Shown piece after piece: positions 53,280-62,540 of a stretch of DNA of 64,000 nucleotides. Position numbers and translations under genes: made by a program. The notes beneath the pieces are model-generated. The model did not search any database. It saw only the letters and a program-made list of their open reading frames with translations, and was not told where the DNA came from. Positions within the stretch are counted from its first letter, which is position 1. Every line of letters begins with the position of its first letter. The stretch is from Desulforhopalus sp. (GTDB lineage: Bacteria; Desulfobacterota; Desulfobulbia; Desulfobulbales; Desulfocapsaceae), in contig JAOTRX010000008.1 in NCBI GenBank assembly GCA_030247675.1, forward strand, positions 62,001-126,000. Reading direction: 5' to 3'.

Positions 53280-54653
53280 CTATCTCTTCATAATAAATGT
53301 TACAGCTTTCGTTCCATTTGCCTTATCGCCCCTCCGGAAGGGCCACCTCTCTCCAGAGCTCGACTGCCCAAAAACGACACCTAATAGACCCATTAGTAGG
53401 TAACTGAAGTTATTCATCAGAACGAATTGCCCCACTAAACCACCCACAACCGCATTGGCCATCACAACAGCCCCTACCGTCATAGAAAGATAATTTGAAC
53501 TACGCGACATAAATATCTTGCCTGCATGCCCGACCATCAACAAGTAGAGAGAGATACCGACAAACCCAACAGCGAATCCATATTGTCTGAGTAGCTCGAG
53601 ACCGATATTATGGGCACCATATGTAACTTCTTGCATTGAGCCACGCAACGGTTTAAACTCAACCAATGGCGGATGAATAGGAGGAAAGACATTATTAGCA
53701 TAAACCAACGTCTCCCAAGTTCCAGTCCACAAAACGCCTCGATCACCAAACGCTTTAAATTCCAATGCTGAAAAGATATCGCTCCATGATTCGACATCAC
53801 GTAGGTTGCTAGCTAGATAACCCGAGGCTCCGCGCTCGCCCGCGGTTATCATCACATAGAACATAACCGAAATTGCAACTCCACATAGCACTTTACCTGT
53901 TGAAATTCCCAAAAAGAAATCTCGCCAAAATCTATTTGACAAAATGATTAATAACGCCACCAACACTGTCAACAAAAGTGTGAACGTCACTTCAAGACGC
54001 CCAAACACCATTAGTGGGGCAAAAAGTAACGGTGAAATGATTAAAGGCCTGGAGACTATTTTTTTTTGACTACCAATTAAAGAGGCCACCGCAACCACCG
54101 TCAATATTGGCAGCGCCAAAAAATAGTATCGAATGTATGCTTCCACTAAGCCGCTTGCATGAACCAGCACGCAGGTCAGTAGAATCCATAACACTCTCTC
54201 GATCACGACCTGATTCACCTGCTCCGCAATCAACACCCCGTAGAAAAATCCAAACAAACCAAGATACAACGCCAGATCCACCCCAATTTCGGTTAATGAG
54301 TATCCAAGTGCGAAGAATTTCTGTACTGCGACATACCCAAGAAGAGCCATCGGCAACACAGTGACAACATACAAAGCCTGAATACGGTATCGCTGCAGGT
54401 CTCGCCATTTGAAAAGCGGTAATATGGCACACCCCAGTAGAATCGTCTGCGACACCAGAGTGCCGGGTAAAAAATGCAAAAGCAACGCTGGAAAATAAGT
54501 TGCCTTCACAGTAAACAGCATATACAGAACGTAGGGGATCATAAGAAATTTGAATTGAGGTCCCAGAAAAAAATATCCTGGAAGAAGCAGAAACGCGACT
54601 CCTAGATGGAAGAGCCCGGATTTAATGGACAAGCATTTCACTCTGGATCCCAT
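53280..54653 (-). CDS. Wzy-like O-antigen/exopolysaccharide polymerase
   Basis: About 457 residues with roughly ten to twelve membrane helices. The central periplasmic loop holds GDRGVLWTGTWETLVYANN and VTYGAHNIGLELLRQYG, resembling the Arg- and His-containing loop of Wzy/O-antigen ligase proteins. It lies in the middle of the glycosyltransferase block, as wzy genes do. Polymerase is preferred to ligase on context; the locus has a second protein of this kind at 24980. Confidence 0.8.
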   Translation of the reverse strand: MGSRVKCLSIKSGLFHLGVAFLLLPGYFFLGPQFKFLMIPYVLYMLFTVKATYFPALLLHFLPGTLVSQTILLGCAILPLFKWRDLQRYRIQALYVVTVLPMALLGYVAVQKFFALGYSLTEIGVDLALYLGLFGFFYGVLIAEQVNQVVIERVLWILLTCVLVHASGLVEAYIRYYFLALPILTVVAVASLIGSQKKIVSRPLIISPLLFAPLMVFGRLEVTFTLLLTVLVALLIILSNRFWRDFFLGISTGKVLCGVAISVMFYVMITAGERGASGYLASNLRDVESWSDIFSALEFKAFGDRGVLWTGTWETLVYANNVFPPIHPPLVEFKPLRGSMQEVTYGAHNIGLELLRQYGFAVGFVGISLYLLMVGHAGKIFMSRSSNYLSMTVGAVVMANAVVGGLVGQFVLMNNFSYLLMGLLGVVFGQSSSGERWPFRRGDKANGTKAVTFIMKR

Positions 54654-54682
54654 TAAATGTGGTATTCATTTTCATAGACGTA

Positions 54683-55891
54683 TTAAAGTGACCGAATGAA
54701 TTTATTCATTCTCAAGGCATGCCGACCGTAGTGAAAATGCTGCTCCACCGTCTCCATCCCCCGTTTCCCAATATTCGCCCCAAGCTCTCGTTCATGGTAA
54801 CAACGTACTACTGCTTTTGCCATTTTTTCGCTGTCATCTGGCGCCACCACGAATGCATTATCCCCATCCACCAGATAGCGATTCGCCTCCAAACCCTCCG
54901 CTGCAAAGATCACAGGTCTACCTGAAGCCAGACAGGAGCCGAGTTTCGTAGGAAAATTGTAATGATTCTGAAAGCTTTTCGGTTTATTTATGATATGGGC
55001 GAGCGCCCCAGACATTAACCCCTGCAGGTTCCTCTCCGGGCAGAAACCTGTGATAACAATGGCATCATGGAGTCCGTGTTTCGCCAAAATCCTCACAATC
55101 CCTTCCCATGTTGAAGATTGAGTGACCTTGTTAGTGAGAAAAAATTTTAATCGAATCCCATATTGTTCGTTAAGCATTTGATGTGCCATCGAGAAGGCAT
55201 CAAAGACCGCTAAGATACCATCCTTTTGCTCCGACAATGATCCGGCATGAAATAAATAGACTTCTTCCGTTCCGGCCTTGCGCTTAGGAGAGGGAGAGGG
55301 AAGATGCTCAGTCAGAATAGGAACTAGGATTTTCTTCGTCTTAGGTGCATATCTTTTAGCGACATCCTCCAGTGCCTGTGAAATCACAATAAACCCATTA
55401 GCGAGTGGGAAAACGGCATGCAGGACGAAGGCGCGAAGAAAGTAGCTAACACCTGGAAGGCGCGTAATCCTGCTTCCTTCGGTGGCGTACGGATATTCAT
55501 TGAGTTCGAGAACGATCTTTTTGCCTCCAACTCTCAGAAGCAGCATCATAAGAAAGCGTGACATCGCCGTGTTGGCATAAATGAAAAATACATCACATTG
55601 CCACATTGTGGCGATGGTGTACAACGAAAGCACAATCGGTTCCATATAGGCACGCAGGTACCGCTTCCACAGGCCACCCTTGGCTTCCCGGTTACAAAGC
55701 AACCTGAACCGAATGCCTTCACTCTCACCCTCGAATAACCAGCACCGTCCGGGAAGAAGATGAATGTTTTTTGGTGAAACCACCTCTACGTCATCGCCTT
55801 GCTCCTGTAGCGCTTTCGCATAGCAACGAATCCGCGATGTTGCTGCAAGACCTTCAGGAAAGCTCGCTAATGTTACAATGCGGATCTTCAT
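54683..55891 (-). CDS. Glycosyltransferase family 4
   Basis: About 402 residues. N-terminal IVTLASFPEGLAATSRIRCYA is a glycine-poor GT4 loop; then LELNEYPYATEG, FHAGSLSEQKDGILAVFDAF and NHYNFPTKLGSCLASGRPVI (the donor-binding EX7E region is degenerate). The stop overlaps the following acetyltransferase start as ATGA (55891/55888). Specificity unknown. Confidence 0.85.
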   Translation of the reverse strand: MKIRIVTLASFPEGLAATSRIRCYAKALQEQGDDVEVVSPKNIHLLPGRCWLFEGESEGIRFRLLCNREAKGGLWKRYLRAYMEPIVLSLYTIATMWQCDVFFIYANTAMSRFLMMLLLRVGGKKIVLELNEYPYATEGSRITRLPGVSYFLRAFVLHAVFPLANGFIVISQALEDVAKRYAPKTKKILVPILTEHLPSPSPKRKAGTEEVYLFHAGSLSEQKDGILAVFDAFSMAHQMLNEQYGIRLKFFLTNKVTQSSTWEGIVRILAKHGLHDAIVITGFCPERNLQGLMSGALAHIINKPKSFQNHYNFPTKLGSCLASGRPVIFAAEGLEANRYLVDGDNAFVVAPDDSEKMAKAVVRCYHERELGANIGKRGMETVEQHFHYGRHALRMNKFIRSL

Positions 55892-56538
55892 AACAGACCC
55901 TTGATCACTCGGCAGGGGTTGCCTGCCGCAATCACGTTCTCCGGAATGTCCCTGGTCACGATGCTTCCTGCGCCAATCACGCTATTGCGGCCAATGCTCA
56001 CGCCTTTCATTACGATCACGTTCACCCCGAGCCAAACATGGTCTCCGATATGGATTGGTTTCGGGGCTCCGGCACGTGGATCATCCGGATGCCAATCCCC
56101 ATCGGTGATCAGAGTATTCGCACCGCAGCGAACATGGGTCCCGATTGTGATTTCGAGGAAGCAGCCGATCACGGTTCCGCTAAACCCACAATCCGAGCTT
56201 ACCGTAAGCATCGCACCATCCTGAGCAGAGATGATGCAAGGCCGGTTAATTCCGATTAGATTCGCGTGGGGAGAAGAACGAAACACACAGCGGTCCCCAA
56301 ACCGAATGGAGGCATTGCGAGCCTTTTGAAACGTGGTGAGTCCATAGAATTTACAACCACGCCCCAACTCTACCCCAGCAAGCCATGAGTTGAGTCTGTT
56401 GATAAGTGTCGACGCCACGGCAGCCGCTTCCCTGACACGAACGCGCAAAACATTCCACGCAGACACCCGATTCAACCTGGAACTCACATTGACATCTCGG
56501 CCTCGTCTCAAGCCTATGGTGTCACTCTTTTCATTCAT
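55888..56538 (-). CDS. Left-handed beta-helix acyltransferase (maltose O-acetyltransferase-like)
   Basis: About 216 residues with hexapeptide repeats (ISAQDGAMLTVSSDCG, IGTHVRCGANTLITDGDWH, IGDHVWLGVNVIVMKGVSIG, NSVIGAGSIVTRDIPENVI) and the catalytic His of GDWHPDD. It transfers acetyl (or similar) groups to hydroxyls of a sugar. It lacks the PglD N-terminal domain, so it is not an obvious bacillosamine N-acetyltransferase. It overlaps the GT4 gene as ATGA. Confidence 0.9.
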   Translation of the reverse strand: MNEKSDTIGLRRGRDVNVSSRLNRVSAWNVLRVRVREAAAVASTLINRLNSWLAGVELGRGCKFYGLTTFQKARNASIRFGDRCVFRSSPHANLIGINRPCIISAQDGAMLTVSSDCGFSGTVIGCFLEITIGTHVRCGANTLITDGDWHPDDPRAGAPKPIHIGDHVWLGVNVIVMKGVSIGRNSVIGAGSIVTRDIPENVIAAGNPCRVIKGLL

Positions 56539-56681
56539 GTGCTTGCATCATACAGTCCAGACTCAATATGGATTTACCAACATCGCTTGGATCACTCTTG
56601 CTATTATAGCATTTACCTCTAAAGACGCTGCACCTTTGATCAATAAATAGAAAAACGTTTGCTTGAAGGACTGATACCTCC

Positions 56682-58469
56682 TTAGTGTATGAAAATACGA
56701 AACTGTTCGTTCTTTTGGGTAAGTTCATCAAAGCTTCCTTCATCCACAATTCGACCATGTTCGAGAACACAGATACTGTCGCAATCGCGCAGCGTACTCA
56801 AGCGGTGGGCGATCATGATGATGGTGATTTCACCGGCCAGGTTTTGCACGGCTTCCATAACAGCTTGTTCCATGAGATTGTCGAGTGCGCTGGTTGCTTC
56901 ATCAAGTATTAAAACCTTTGGTTGATGATAAAGTGCGCGTGCTATTCCAATGCGCTGGCGCTGTCCGCCGGAAAGACGAGTACCACGCTCGCCGACGAAC
57001 GTTTGATAGCCCATAGGAAGTTCCCGGGTTACAAACTCATGCAGGTTCGCAACGCTGGCCGCATACTCGACAGCCTCCTGATTGATCTGCTCCTTCTCTA
57101 TGCCGAATGCGATGTTGGCAGCCACGGTATCGTCGGCGAGGAATATCTGCTGGGGCACATAGCCGAGCGTGCGTTGCCATGAGCGGCGATTCTCTTGAGT
57201 GATCTCCGCACCATCCACATACAAAGCGCCACATTGTGGTTTTAATAGACCGAGAATGAGATCGACAGCTGTGGTCTTTCCCGAGCCTGTCCTGCCTACC
57301 AGGCCAACTGTTTTGTTTGCCTGAATCTCGAGATTCAGTCCAGCCACAGCAGGACGTGGAGCGTTCGGGTAGCTATAGGTGGCATCTTTTAATTGAATCC
57401 TCCGCTCTGGAATCATTCTCTGACTCGAATTAGAATCAGAAACCTCCTCAGCCGCAAGGGCCTGCAGATCGCCATGGAGGCGATCCAATGCAGGTCCAGA
57501 GAATCGGAGCGATGTAGCAGTGCGATAGGATTCCTGTAGTGCGGGCATCAAACGATAGCCCGCCAGCGCATAGAGCGCAATCATTGGAAGAGTGTCTTGC
57601 AGGCCGTTTCCGCTACGCATCAGGAAAAGCGTCAAAATCAGAATACCGCCGAAGCTGATAATCTCGAGCGCATAGCGCGGTAAAATTCCCATGACATACG
57701 CCAGGACTTGCGTACGTGCGAAGCGTTGAGCTGGCCCATCAAAACGCCTAAGTGCAACATCTTCCAATGCACCAAGCTTAAGCTCCTTAATGCCACCAAA
57801 GGTTTCACTAACCACCTTGAAACGTTTCTCGTTGGCTGCCACGCGTTCGGTTCCTACGCGGTCAAGCATCCGACGCAGTCCGATATAAATCATGGAATAG
57901 GCGCCGCCCATGGCAATACCAACCACTAAAGCAACAATCGGGTTTACTACTACCAGCAGCAGAAGAACCGCAACAACGACAGTGATGCGAGCCAGGTATT
58001 CCATGAGTGGCACCAGAGCACCTCTCACTACCAATTGCGCCTCACTCAACACACTCTTACCAAGATCCGCGCTATGTTGGTTGAGAAACCATTCGTAAGG
58101 CTGCCGCAAATAACCTGCCAGAAGTCGGCGACCGACCGAATATTCACGCATCTGCGTGAAATGAGAAATTGCCCACGTCGTGAACGCTTTAGAAGAGATG
58201 GAGATGATGAGAGCAACGAACACCATAACTCCGAGAAAAAGAAGGAACCGCCCCGGATCGGTAAATTCGAGCGCGGAATAAACGGTGTTCAGGTAAACGT
58301 TGTCCTTGACCATATCCGGGTTAACCAACACTGCCATGAACGGCATAATCGAGGCAATGCCAATTACCTCTAATAAGGCTACAATGAGACTCATAATGAA
58401 CAATAGGTAGCTCTGGCGACGCTCTCTGGGAGAGAGGAGCGCCAGAACTTTCCGGATTAAAGCTAGCAT
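56682..58469 (-). CDS. ABC-type lipid-linked oligosaccharide flippase (PglK/MsbA-like)
   Basis: About 595 residues from ATG 58469; the frame runs on to a TTG at 58526. Six membrane helices (LLFIMSLIVALLEVIGIASI and so on), then one nucleotide-binding domain: Walker A GLVGRTGSGKTTAVDLILG, Q-loop YVPQQIFL, signature LSGGQRQRIGIARAL, Walker B VLILDEATSALD, H-loop MIAHRLSTL. Half-transporter that would act as a homodimer to flip the lipid-linked repeat to the periplasm. The context (PglC-, PglE- and PglF-like genes) favours the PglK role over MsbA. Confidence 0.92.
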   Translation of the reverse strand: MLALIRKVLALLSPRERRQSYLLFIMSLIVALLEVIGIASIMPFMAVLVNPDMVKDNVYLNTVYSALEFTDPGRFLLFLGVMVFVALIISISSKAFTTWAISHFTQMREYSVGRRLLAGYLRQPYEWFLNQHSADLGKSVLSEAQLVVRGALVPLMEYLARITVVVAVLLLLVVVNPIVALVVGIAMGGAYSMIYIGLRRMLDRVGTERVAANEKRFKVVSETFGGIKELKLGALEDVALRRFDGPAQRFARTQVLAYVMGILPRYALEIISFGGILILTLFLMRSGNGLQDTLPMIALYALAGYRLMPALQESYRTATSLRFSGPALDRLHGDLQALAAEEVSDSNSSQRMIPERRIQLKDATYSYPNAPRPAVAGLNLEIQANKTVGLVGRTGSGKTTAVDLILGLLKPQCGALYVDGAEITQENRRSWQRTLGYVPQQIFLADDTVAANIAFGIEKEQINQEAVEYAASVANLHEFVTRELPMGYQTFVGERGTRLSGGQRQRIGIARALYHQPKVLILDEATSALDNLMEQAVMEAVQNLAGEITIIMIAHRLSTLRDCDSICVLEHGRIVDEGSFDELTQKNEQFRIFIH

Positions 58470-58878
58470 TTGGGTGTATTGAGTTAGCGTTTGGTGAGTG
58501 GCTGGTCTTCTGAGGTCGGTCTTCAATAGTGGATACCAGACCTCTCAGTATTTTTTTCTCTAAATATTCTCTTTCAAAAGTATCTTGTGAACAATATCCA
58601 AGTCTTTACTTTATTCATTGTCGATTATAAATAATCTCTATGTTATTCAAACAGCTCTATTTCAACCTAATTCTTTGAGGTGTAGTTTCTGTGATGAAAC
58701 AGCTTGGCTTTTGAGGGCCCCAGAAACTCTCCATTGGGGGGTATACCCCAAGGAGATAGGTTGCGTGCTCATAATATTTCCTTTACAGCTCTCAGAAACT
58801 TGCACAAAATTGCCACAATACTCATGTAAAGGTTGAGAAACATTACTGACTGCCCCGATCAGAATAAACAATCAGACC
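58470..58878. other. Spacer with GGGGTATACCCC palindrome
   Basis: The 409 bases between the PglF-like and PglK-like genes hold no gene I can support (a 210-base frame at 58662 lacks coding character). A perfect 12-base palindrome GGGGTATACCCC lies at 58738-58749, flanked by TTGG and AAGG; it could be an operator or a short hairpin. Confidence 0.4.
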
Positions 58879-60921
58879 TTAGCTGGATGCTTTGTTGTAA
58901 CCACCGCCTGGGATAATGATTGATCTCGCGTCAAAGTCGGGTAAGTATTCGGGGATAATTTTTTTCAGCACTTCTTTTATCCCACGAGAATCATGTACTT
59001 TCGCCTTGCTTGCAAGTTCGCTCAGCAAAACCTCGATCTCACTATAAGGTTTTCCATCTCCATGCAGCACCATGATTTTTTCGTGCGTTGTCGGGACGAT
59101 ACCTTCTCCTTCGGTAATCAGCTCTTCATAGAGTTTTTCGCCAGGGCGAAGACCGGTGTAAACGATTTTAATATCACTTTCCGGTTCGTATCCCATAAGC
59201 TTAATGAGATCAAAGGCCAGGTTGGCAATCTTTATCGGTGCTCCCATCTTTAACAAAAAGATTTCCCCGCCCTTCCCCATGGCCCCGGCTTGGAGGATAA
59301 GCTGGGCTGCCTCCTCAACCGACATGAAATAACGGGTAATTTCCGGATCGGTAACCGTTACCGGACCGCCGTTTTCTATCTGGTGTTTGAACAGGGGAAT
59401 AACCGAACCGGAAGACCCCAGAACATTGCCGAAACGGACGGCCATGAAGGTAGTATTATGACAGGCGGTGTTCAAGGTGTCTGTCTCCGGGCTTTGACAA
59501 TCTGCAGGTATTTTCTTTCTGCCATTGTTTCCCATCGATTGCTGCCATTGTTCCCGGCAGTGCGCCAGCATAAGGAGTTCGGTAAGCCTCTTTGAGGCGC
59601 CCATAACATTGGTTGGGCGTACTGCTTTATCGGTAGAGACGAGGACGAAACGTTCGGTATTATAAAAAATGGCGGTCTCAATCAGATTGCGAACGGCAAA
59701 GACATTATTGAAAATCGCCTCCCAAGGGTTGGCTTCAACCAGAGGCACATGTTTATAAGCTGCGGCATGGAAGACAACGGAAGGTGCGTATTCGCAGAAG
59801 AGGGAATTGAGCAAGTCTCTGTTCTGGATCTTCCCTAAAACCGGAACATAGCCTTGGAAATGATGCTCATGCTGCAATTCCATCTGGATTTTATACAGAT
59901 TCTCTTCACCGGCATCGAGCAGAATGATGGTTTTCGGTTCAAAATTGAGAATCTGCCGGCATAGCTCGGAACCAATCGAGCCGCCTGCCCCGGTTACCAG
60001 GATTGTCCGGCCGGTCAGATATTTGCCGATCTCCTTTTGATCGAGGTGCACCGTCGGCCGGCCCAGCAAGTCCCTATAGGATATTTCACGACTGGAGGTC
60101 ACGCTCAGTCGGCCCTTAATGATCTCACCCATGCTCGGCAACACCTTGAATTTGGTATTTGCCTGCTGACAGATCTCGACAATCCGTTTCATCTGTTCGC
60201 CGGTTGCCGACGCAACCGCAATAAGGACCTCCTCAGCCCTGGTCCTGGCAATGCATTCCTTCAGTGTATCGACACCTCCGACTACCGGTATGTCATGAAT
60301 CTTTAAACCTTGCTTTCTTGGATCGTCGTCTACCAAACCAACGACCTGGTAGAGGACGCTGACGTTGTCTCTGATCTCACGAATAACCTTTTCGGCGGCA
60401 GCGCCGGCACCAATGAGCAACAGCCTTTTCTTTCGCTTCTTTTCATTGTCCTGGGCAAACCATAAGGTGAGATCCTTGGTCTGCAGGAGATAGCGGATTG
60501 TGCCGCGATGACAGCAGATAAGTAAAAAGGTAAAAACCCCATCCATGAAAAAAACCGACCGGGACAGGCCATCAAAGCGGTTCATATAAAGAACACTCAT
60601 AATTATGAAACCTGACGATACCGCCACCGCCTTGGTAATATTAAGCAGATCGGCAATACTGGTATAGCGCCACATACCACGATAGAGGCCGAAAAAATAA
60701 AAAACAGGAATTTTGGTTACTATCAGGATGGGGAAGAAAAGCAGAATTTGCGGGAGTTGATTAACGATTAGCCCTTCAAATCTAACCATATAGGCAAGTA
60801 AATGGGCAATCAGGATAAGGGCACTATCGACCAGAAGAACAATCCAGAAATTTGTGCGCAGGGCGAGATTCCAGAGAATTCTGGGTTGTTCGTTGAAGGC
60901 ATTGATGAGCTTAGTTCGCAT
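58879..60921 (-). CDS. PglF/WbpM/FlaA1-like nucleotide-sugar 4,6-dehydratase
   Basis: 680 residues. N-terminal membrane part with four helices (LLVDSALILIAHLLAYMV etc.), a CoA-binding-like domain (LLLIGAGAAAEKVIREI), then the SDR dehydratase: VTGAGGSIGSELCRQIL, FHAAAYKHVPL, RFVLVSTDKAVRPTNVMGAS (SMK-type catalysis) and FRFGNVLGSSGSVIPLF-like VRFGNVLGSSGS. Makes UDP-4-keto-6-deoxy-GlcNAc for the aminotransferase at 35096. GGAAGG lies 7 bases before the ATG. Confidence 0.95.
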   Translation of the reverse strand: MRTKLINAFNEQPRILWNLALRTNFWIVLLVDSALILIAHLLAYMVRFEGLIVNQLPQILLFFPILIVTKIPVFYFFGLYRGMWRYTSIADLLNITKAVAVSSGFIIMSVLYMNRFDGLSRSVFFMDGVFTFLLICCHRGTIRYLLQTKDLTLWFAQDNEKKRKKRLLLIGAGAAAEKVIREIRDNVSVLYQVVGLVDDDPRKQGLKIHDIPVVGGVDTLKECIARTRAEEVLIAVASATGEQMKRIVEICQQANTKFKVLPSMGEIIKGRLSVTSSREISYRDLLGRPTVHLDQKEIGKYLTGRTILVTGAGGSIGSELCRQILNFEPKTIILLDAGEENLYKIQMELQHEHHFQGYVPVLGKIQNRDLLNSLFCEYAPSVVFHAAAYKHVPLVEANPWEAIFNNVFAVRNLIETAIFYNTERFVLVSTDKAVRPTNVMGASKRLTELLMLAHCREQWQQSMGNNGRKKIPADCQSPETDTLNTACHNTTFMAVRFGNVLGSSGSVIPLFKHQIENGGPVTVTDPEITRYFMSVEEAAQLILQAGAMGKGGEIFLLKMGAPIKIANLAFDLIKLMGYEPESDIKIVYTGLRPGEKLYEELITEGEGIVPTTHEKIMVLHGDGKPYSEIEVLLSELASKAKVHDSRGIKEVLKKIIPEYLPDFDARSIIIPGGGYNKASS

Positions 60922-61229
60922 ATGTACCTTCCCATTCCGGGATCTTTCTTGTCAATGTACGTCAAACACCTGTCCCCGAATCGATGCCATCCGGGTAAAT
61001 GAGCAAAGAATTATACTCCTACAATATAAAATGGAAAATGCAATGGAAACTGCACGGAAACCAACGGCATCCCGGATGGTTTCCGTTTTCGATGGCAGGA
61101 GCCTCGATCCTCTTGTCCTCGTAGAACAAAGTGGTTTTGGGCTTCTTGATTTCTCAGGCCGGGGTGCGGGATTATGCCCTTGCGATATAAAGCTACTTCC
61201 TTAAAAAGGAAGTGCCCTACCCTGCCAAA
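60922..61229. other. Intergenic region with terminator-like hairpin and repeat fragment
   Basis: 308 bases between the PglF-like gene start and the MBL-fold gene stop. It contains a hairpin ACTTCCTT/AAGGAAGT (61195-61213), which on the minus strand follows the MBL-fold stop and has a weak T-tract (a candidate terminator), and the fragment TATGCCCTTGCGATATAA (61173-61190), which matches only the second hairpin of the dispersed two-hairpin element. No gene was seen. Confidence 0.45.
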
Positions 61230-62540
61230 TCATACATTGCTATTAAGCCCTAACGCCAAAGCGAGAGTCCTTCGAGCCTCTTCATCTCCATGTACCAAAC
61301 GGATCTCCTGAGGCGGCTGGGGCATCGACCGCACCCAGTCGACAAGCACCCTCTGATCGGCATGGGCTGAATAGGCAGTGAGGATGTGTACCCCTGCTTT
61401 AACAGGAGTTTTCTTCTCGATTATCCTTCTGCCGGGTGTACCTTCGGCCTGATAGCCGACAAAAAATATGTCGTTTTTGGGATCATCAAGCCCATGTTTG
61501 AGATGGTCGACGATTCGCCCGCCGGTACACATGCCGCTGCCGGCGATGATAATGGCCGGGCCGTTGATATCCAAAAGGGTTTTATGATCCTGATATTTCG
61601 CCACTGCATAAAGGCCCTTAAAGTCGAAGGGATGGTCGCCTCTTGCCTTGAGATGCTTCGCCTCTTCATCCCAGTAATTCTCAAGGTTTGAATAGATTTT
61701 GGTGATCTCCAGCCCCAGCGGAGAATCGATAAATACGGGAACCTTGAGGCCGATTCTATCCAGCTCATACAGCAGCTCCTGGGTTCTGCCCAAGGCAAAG
61801 GCCGGGATATAAACGATACCTTTGTCGGCAAGGGCTTTTTGCAGCAATTTTCGCAAAGCCTCAATTCGACCTTTGCGGCTGGGATGCAGCCTGTCGCCGT
61901 AGGTGGATTCGAGGATGAGAAGATCGCAGGCATCCGGCGGGTCGGGATCGGGCAGGATCGGGGTGCCTGCGCAGCCGAGATCGCCGGAGAACAGCACCCG
62001 ATATTCACCAGCTGGAGAGGTTGATGCTTCAGGAAAGGTGAGCAAAATAAAACACGAGCCGAGGATATGCCCGGCATTGCCCAGCTTGAAAGTAATCCCT
62101 TTCTTGAGGGTAAAGGTCTCCTGCAGTTCAAAGCCCCAGGACATTTCTTCAATCAAGGTCTCTAGGCGCTGGACCTCCTGGTCGGTTTTCGCCGAGAACG
62201 ACATGGCGTCGCGGAGCATGGGCTGCAGCAGTGCCTTGGTGGCATGGGTGCAGATGATCTCGCCGCGAAACCCGGCTTCGATCAGATCCGGCACCCGGCC
62301 GATATGGTCGATATGGGCGTGGGTCAGGAAAAGATAGTCGATCTGGCTGGGTTGTACCGGGAAGTCGGCAAAGGGCAATACCGGATCGTCACCCTGGGAG
62401 GTACCGCAATCAACGAGGATATTAATGCCCTCGGGCGTCCCCGGCCGGGTCTCAATCAGATGACAGGAGCCGGTGACGCACTCTTTTGCGCCGAGGTGGG
62501 AGATTTTCGTATTTATCGTACTAATGCCCTCCCTTTTCAC
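61230..62540 (-). CDS. Metallo-beta-lactamase/beta-CASP nuclease-like protein
   Basis: About 436 residues. Zinc motif THAHIDHIG (HxHxDH), then the beta-CASP helper region: FSGDLGCAGTPILPDP, LILESTYGDRLHP, YIPAFALGRTQELLYEL, IIIAGSGMCTGGRIVDHLKH and TAYSAHADQRVLVDW, matching the RNA-specificity domain of CPSF-73-like bacterial hydrolases. Expected role: exo/endonuclease in RNA processing. The start is unresolved: homology suggests translation begins just before KISHLGAKECVTG, where there is no ATG, GTG or TTG; the GTG at 62540 or TTG at 62567 lie upstream, inside the previous gene. Confidence 0.88.
   Translation of the reverse strand: MKREGISTINTKISHLGAKECVTGSCHLIETRPGTPEGINILVDCGTSQGDDPVLPFADFPVQPSQIDYLFLTHAHIDHIGRVPDLIEAGFRGEIICTHATKALLQPMLRDAMSFSAKTDQEVQRLETLIEEMSWGFELQETFTLKKGITFKLGNAGHILGSCFILLTFPEASTSPAGEYRVLFSGDLGCAGTPILPDPDPPDACDLLILESTYGDRLHPSRKGRIEALRKLLQKALADKGIVYIPAFALGRTQELLYELDRIGLKVPVFIDSPLGLEITKIYSNLENYWDEEAKHLKARGDHPFDFKGLYAVAKYQDHKTLLDINGPAIIIAGSGMCTGGRIVDHLKHGLDDPKNDIFFVGYQAEGTPGRRIIEKKTPVKAGVHILTAYSAHADQRVLVDWVRSMPQPPQEIRLVHGDEEARRTLALALGLNSNV

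Noticed and set aside
58662..58871. 70-codon minus-strand frame between the PglF-like and PglK-like genes
   Set aside because: No ribosome binding site and no coding-like composition.
37000..61000. JUMPStart/ops element expected ahead of a polysaccharide operon
   Set aside because: No GGCGGTAG-like sequence noticed in the intergenic parts examined by eye; a computed search would be decisive.
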